Source of the DNA: Paguma larvata
Lineage: Eukaryota > Chordata > Mammalia > Carnivora > Viverridae
Assembly (NCBI GenBank): GCA_030068075.1
Contig: CM057844.1
Span: 1,364,001 to 1,428,000 of the forward strand
Length of the DNA: 64,000 nt
Direction of reading: 5' to 3'
A program made the position numbers and the translations under genes. Under the pieces are notes generated by a model. That model was not told the DNA's origin, made no database searches, and saw only the letters and a list, made by a program, of their open reading frames with translations. Positions 59,646-64,000 of this stretch are shown here, one piece after another (positions within the stretch are counted from its first letter, which is position 1; every line of letters starts with the position of its first letter).

Positions 59646-62554
59646 AGCAGATCTTCTACAACCAGCAAAGGAAGAGAGTCAGTTTTGAAGATTCTTCAGA
59701 CTGCTTTAAAATCATCACATATCATTAACCACCCTGATTTTCTCTTATTTCTTACAATGTGTATCTCTTACAAAAACATCTGAAGGCAAATATCATGACT
59801 CCCTTGTTCAAGGCAATACCTGGGATTCTCACTACTTTTTTTGCTTTTTGGCCAGGCATGCATTTTCACCTGCCCCCTCAACTACGTCACCACTGGCTAC
59901 AGGCTTGTCTCCAACATCCACCCTTCCAGAACACAAAATCAGGCCATGACCTTCTTTCAAAAAGGGAATTGCCCTCCTTATGTCTCTGTTGGCTGGACTA
60001 CTTCCTGCCTGGAGCACTGTTCTTTTTTCTCCTCACTTTATGATGCTTACTGGACTGGAAATTCTTTGCAGGTAAAGGCTGCATGGTGTGTGCATGTGTG
60101 TGTAGGTATGTGTGTGCATGTGTGTATGTGCACGTATGAAGGGGACACAGGGGTAGGGGAGGTTATTTCGGACTTTCTAAGCTGTGTATCCATGATATTC
60201 CCAGCAGCAGCTGCCCTGAACCCTGTTTATAGTAAAACCTACAAAGCATTAGAGCTGAGTGCATGCCATTTGAAAACTATGGGACATTCTAGCTGCAAAC
60301 AAAATTACTTATTTCCTGGAATTTATATATATTATGTGGCTTTTTCTTTCCTATACAAATATATTTGATAATTAAAAACTGTAACAATAATTTTAACAAT
60401 TTTTTTGTCAAGGTTTTCATTGCTGCAGGCTTTCATCAGGGGCAACTGCTCTCCCACTAAGCAGGCAACAGGCAGTTTACGGCTGTAGACACTGGAATAG
60501 TCAGCAGGGCCTGCTGGAATTGGTCCCGCCCTCTCCTACTCACCCACACAGACTGGCTGCATCCAGGATAATGTATTTTATCTTGTCAAGAAATCCTGTC
60601 TAGGCACCAAAAATGTCAACAGGTAGAAAAATACATTTTTTTTGTTCACTAAAGACACTGAAAACACTTTTCAACAGAAACATGTCTTTTTCCTGCAAAT
60701 CAACTGTTCCCTAATTATCAAGAAAAAGGCAAATTCTGGAGGAGCAACGAGGATGCCAAGGTGGCTGCTTGGAAGTGGCACCTGTAAGCCTGCATCCCAT
60801 GGCTGCCCTCTCCTCTGGGCCTGCTCTCAGGACAATGTTCAGATGGAGTGATATACCCGGAGGAAGCTGCAGGCTGGCACCCACGATGGTCTCATGGCAT
60901 AGAAACCAGAGCATAATATGGGGTGACCAGAGGCCAGGGTGGGATCATGCGGAGAGAAAGCAGCTGGCAGGCTGGCAGGCCTCCCCACTCCTTCTAGAAC
61001 TAACAGCAATTTGTGCTTAGACACGGTATTCTAATCTGTCTCCCTCCAGAATCTCGTCTGATTATTTCTACTCTGGTGCTCTGTTGCTCCAACCTCTCCA
61101 GATCACCTCACTGCCCCATACTGCGCTTCTGACAAGTTCAAGGAGAAAAGGAAAGGAAAAGTCAAGATCTTTCAGGTGGCCTTGATGTCTGCTACCCCCC
61201 ACCCCCAGTGGCACAATAGGCTAAACCTCCCAGCTGAGGGAATGGGAAGTTTAAAGAAGGAAGACCTATAATGCTTGTTTGCCTGAGAAACAAAGGATGT
61301 TCACATCTTTCCCTGACCCAGTCTGCAGACCCCTGAGCTCTCATTGTCACGGAAATAGCTGTTAGCCAAAACCAAAATAGTAACAGGAGAGTCACCAGTT
61401 TCTTCAGATGCAAATGCCAACCGATAACTTGCACTGTAACTTAAAAGGCAGGATCTGATGGGGATCCTCTCACAGCTTGGCCATGTCCTCCTTGGATGAG
61501 TCAGTTCTTCCCCTTCCCGCATTCTGTGTTGTTGTGAAAAGTGAGTGAATCCGAGGATGTAAGACTAGTATAAGAGCCCACAACACACAGTTGAGAACAT
61601 CTGCAGTTTCTGAGAGTGGCTGGGGGATGGGGGTGGGGGAGTCTTTGCCTTCTCCAAGGCACCTAGAGCTTCCCTGTCCACCAGCACTTAGCAGAGGCCA
61701 CTCACACCTGTTGTCTCTGCTCCTCAGGGGTGGTCCCTTTCACCGGTATCACTGACCCTGTTTGCAGGGGACACCCAGCTCCAGGGTGCTGCCATGCTGT
61801 GTGAGGGTCTTTGCTCTGAATCATACTCCAAACCTGTTTTTGCCCCTGACTCCTCTTAGCTTTTACTTCCCTAGCTACTGACCTATTTACTTCCATTCTT
61901 CTCATTGGGAAGACTTTGGACTTAACACCATTTTCTGTGTTTCAGACCTCAGCTTCTCCCAGCCTGGCCAACCACTCTCATTTCACAGTCTGTGTAAGCA
62001 GGGGAGGGGACAGCATTCAGACCTCCCTGTGGCCCACAGGACCCAGAACTGGGGGTGCCAAAGGTCCCATTTGGAAAAAGGTATTGCCTCTGGGCCTCCA
62101 GACCATGGGTTCTCTACCCTCCTCAGCTCTGGTCCAGAGGTGACCTATGCTTGTACCCATTCACCTTGGAGGGCTGTGCTTAAGATTGAAAATTCCCCGC
62201 AGTTGATGCCTATGCTTGCACCCAGTGAGCTGATTGGATGGGTGATAACGTGCCCAACCTGCTCTATGCCATTTGTTTACTGCTTATGGGGCAGTGCTCG
62301 GGGTATAAATCAGGGCACAGTGTCAGATTCTGTATGCCAGAACCCCACCTGAATTCTGAGATTTCCATACCTCTCCTCCATGCTCATTTGTCACTTCTTT
62401 CAAAGAAAGATCCATTCATTTTTACAAAAACATGAAGAAAGAAAAAAATACATATCAGAGCAGGCTGAGGAATGACGTGCCTTGCAGGCATGGCTCACAG
62501 AGTGGAAACTGGAGATTCAAGGAAGGAAACCGCCAGCAAAGCCTGCTTTTGCTC
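59646..62554. other. Unassigned sequence with a GT-rich tract
   Basis: A degenerate (TG)n/(CATG)n stretch lies at 60087-60140. The 59841-60368 frame (175 codons) crosses it and has no recognised domain. No exon, RNA gene or named repeat otherwise. Confidence 0.45.
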
Positions 62555-62715
62555 CACATTCAGGAAGTGGCAACTTGATCTGTTTCTCAGTTTCTGTATC
62601 TGCAAAATGGAGATGATAATTTACGGATTTTAGCTCACATCCAAGGACACTGGGAGGATGAATGAACTTGCATTTCCACACAGCACTGATGTGATGGAAG
62701 GTGCTATGTCAATAG
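62555..62715 (-). mobile_element. MIR SINE
   Basis: 'ctcagtttctgtatctgcaaaatggagatgataatt' is the reverse MIR core, followed by 'ctgggaggatgaatgaac'. Confidence 0.75.
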
Positions 62716-62944
62716 CTGGAAGAAATATAAATAGGGTATGAACCAGATATTCTGGATGCTTGGGTGTCCCTCGATGATACTGTGTTGAATCAAAATAAAT
62801 TCTGCTCTAACAGATGAGTCTTTTAAGCAGCTAACGCCACCTTTCCACGAGGCATGGGCATGTATTCACATTTAAAGGGCCCTCCTAGTTATTCTATGAT
62901 TTGTTCCCAGCTCTAAGTGTGTCTGTGCCCACTGACAGCACCTG

Positions 62945-63100
62945 GCAGCAGCCCAATAAGGCAAGGACCACAGCTGCTGCCATTGCTCGCAGAAGGGGCT
63001 GAGATCCACAGAGGTTAAGTAATGTCCTGAGGTCACTCAGCTGGTAAGGGTCATGACCTGGAGCATTCTGATGCCAGGCCCATGCTTGGAAGGATGAAAG
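62945..63100 (+). mobile_element. MIR SINE
   Basis: 'cccaataaggcaaggaccac', 'ggggctgagatccacagaggttaagtaatgtcctgaggtcactcagctggtaagg' and 'ctgatgccaggcccatgc' follow the MIR order. Confidence 0.7.
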
Positions 63101-63220
63101 TGCTTCTGCTGCCCTAACTGAGGGCCCAGGGTGGGTGTGGAAGGTCTGCTTTTCCTGGCTTTGTCATAGGCTTGTCTTCATGTACTTCTATCCTCAAACA
63201 CGCATCCTTCAGAGATGCTC

Positions 63221-63236
63221 AGAAATGTCTTTGCTG
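63221..63236. repeat. 5' TSD of the SINE at 63237
   Basis: agaaatgtctttgctg, identical to 63439-63454 (16 bp). Confidence 0.95.
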
Positions 63237-63438
63237 GGGCGCCTTGGTGACTCAGTCAGTTGAGCTTCCAACTCTTGGTTTTGCTCAGGTAATGATCTCA
63301 GTTTCGTGGGTTCAAATCCCACCAAGGGCTCTGCACTGGCGGGATGGAGCCTGCTTGGGATTTTTCCTTTCTCTCTGCCCCTCCCCCATCCATACTTTTT
63401 TTGTCTGTTCAAAATAAATGAATAAACTTTAAAAACAA
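63237..63438 (+). mobile_element. SINEC_Fc-like SINE, full length
   Basis: gggcgccttggtgactcagt start, CAGGTAATGATCTCAG box (one change), GGGTTCAAATCC B box, CT-rich body, AATAAATGAATAAACTTT and A5 tail. The 16-bp TSD is perfect. Confidence 0.96.
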
Positions 63439-63454
63439 AGAAATGTCTTTGCTG
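63439..63454. repeat. 3' TSD of the SINE at 63237
   Basis: agaaatgtctttgctg, identical to 63221-63236. Confidence 0.95.
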
Positions 63455-64000
63455 TCATGCTTCGTATGTTCACAGCCAATCACTTCAGAGCAACCCTGTG
63501 TCACCCAGCACCACAGTTCCTAGGTGTGCCTTCTGAGGCTGCCCATTCTAATGTCAGCTGTTTTCTTGTACATCCACTCATATATCCTGGTTGCTGAGTC
63601 AGCAGTTATCCTCTTTGTAGTTAAGCCTCTGTTTAATGGATCACTATTAGTCTGCTTTTGAGGCTATTAACCATTCTAATTCTGTCAACCTTTCTTTCAA
63701 AATCTATTTCCAATCTTAATCATTTTCTCTGCATGCTTTCAGATGTCCTTCCCTTCTCTCACTCCCTCATGAGGCCGTGGGGCTGTGTGGTTATGGGGCC
63801 TGTTTCTGCATCTGTGCAAAAGTACCATTCTAGTCACCAGGGGCCCGGTGCCTCAGTCTCCACCTAGACACCCCTGACTCCTTTATTTCACCTGTCCGCC
63901 CACCTTGCAGTCTCTATATGCTTTTCTCCTAATTCTAACATGTGCAATGTCTTCAGAGAATTTGGGCCACTGGAGCTCAGAGAGCTAGGGATGCCTATAG
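63455..64000. other. Unassigned sequence at the window end
   Basis: No feature supported. Confidence 0.5.

Noticed and set aside
59841..60368. 175-codon plus-strand frame
   Set aside because: It runs through a GT-rich tract, has no recognised domain and starts at an arbitrary ATG. No CpG or clear splice signals.
1..64000. tRNA genes suggested by B-box-like GGTTCAAATCC/GAGTTCGAGCC strings
   Set aside because: All occurrences seen lie inside tRNA-derived SINEs with CT-rich bodies and A-tails. None folds as a free-standing tRNA.
1..64000. CRISPR arrays, operons or bacterial defence systems
   Set aside because: Regular spaced repeats, ribosome-binding sites and dense coding are all absent. The window is mammalian.

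Overview
The window is mammalian nuclear DNA, almost certainly from a felid or close feliform carnivore. The evidence is nine tRNA-Lys-derived SINEs of the feliform SINEC_Fc type (5' end ending in GGTGGCTCAGT, internal CAGGTCATGATCTC, CT-rich body, AAATAAA-type tail) and a LINE-1 whose 5' UTR and G-rich 3' UTR look like the cat L1 family. Older mammal-wide repeats (MIR, L2, MLT1-type LTRs, MER5A, Tigger, L1M, HAL1-like) fill most of the rest. Nothing is prokaryotic: there are no operons, CRISPR arrays or rRNA/tRNA genes, and most open frames are chance frames inside repeats. All repeat names come from remembered family features; none was checked with a database.

Layout. 1-6.4 kb: two SINEs in minus orientation and one in plus, an old HAL1/L1M-like element, a GT microsatellite and unassigned sequence. 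6.64-10.86 kb: a nearly 4.2-kb L1 with an intact 5' end, a 15-bp target-site duplication (TSD) and a large internal deletion that joins ORF1 to ORF2. It sits inside an ancient L2. 11.56-11.79 kb: a tiny 5'-truncated L1 carrying about 124 bp of apparent 3'-transduced flank. 12-32 kb: intergenic or intronic sequence with scattered L2, MIR, MER5A, MLT1 and an ERV1-like solo LTR. 32.2-39 kb: a stack of LINE-1 pieces all in minus orientation. 39-48.7 kb: mostly unassigned, with L2, a Tigger-type DNA transposon and two SINEs with perfect TSDs. 48.9-50.7 kb: a CpG island, the only promoter-like region. 50.7-64 kb: a candidate 155-bp coding exon (52483-52637), a possible 29-nt micro-exon (58512-58540), a perfect 385-bp two-copy duplication, a betaretrovirus-like (ERV2) solo LTR inserted into a MIR, and more MIR, L2 and SINE copies.

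The most plausible reading of gene content is one CpG-island promoter, possibly bidirectional. A rightward transcript may splice to the exon at 52483. The minus strand of the island carries several strong splice donors, which suggests a leftward transcript as well. I could not identify the gene, and no complete protein-coding gene is visible in the window.
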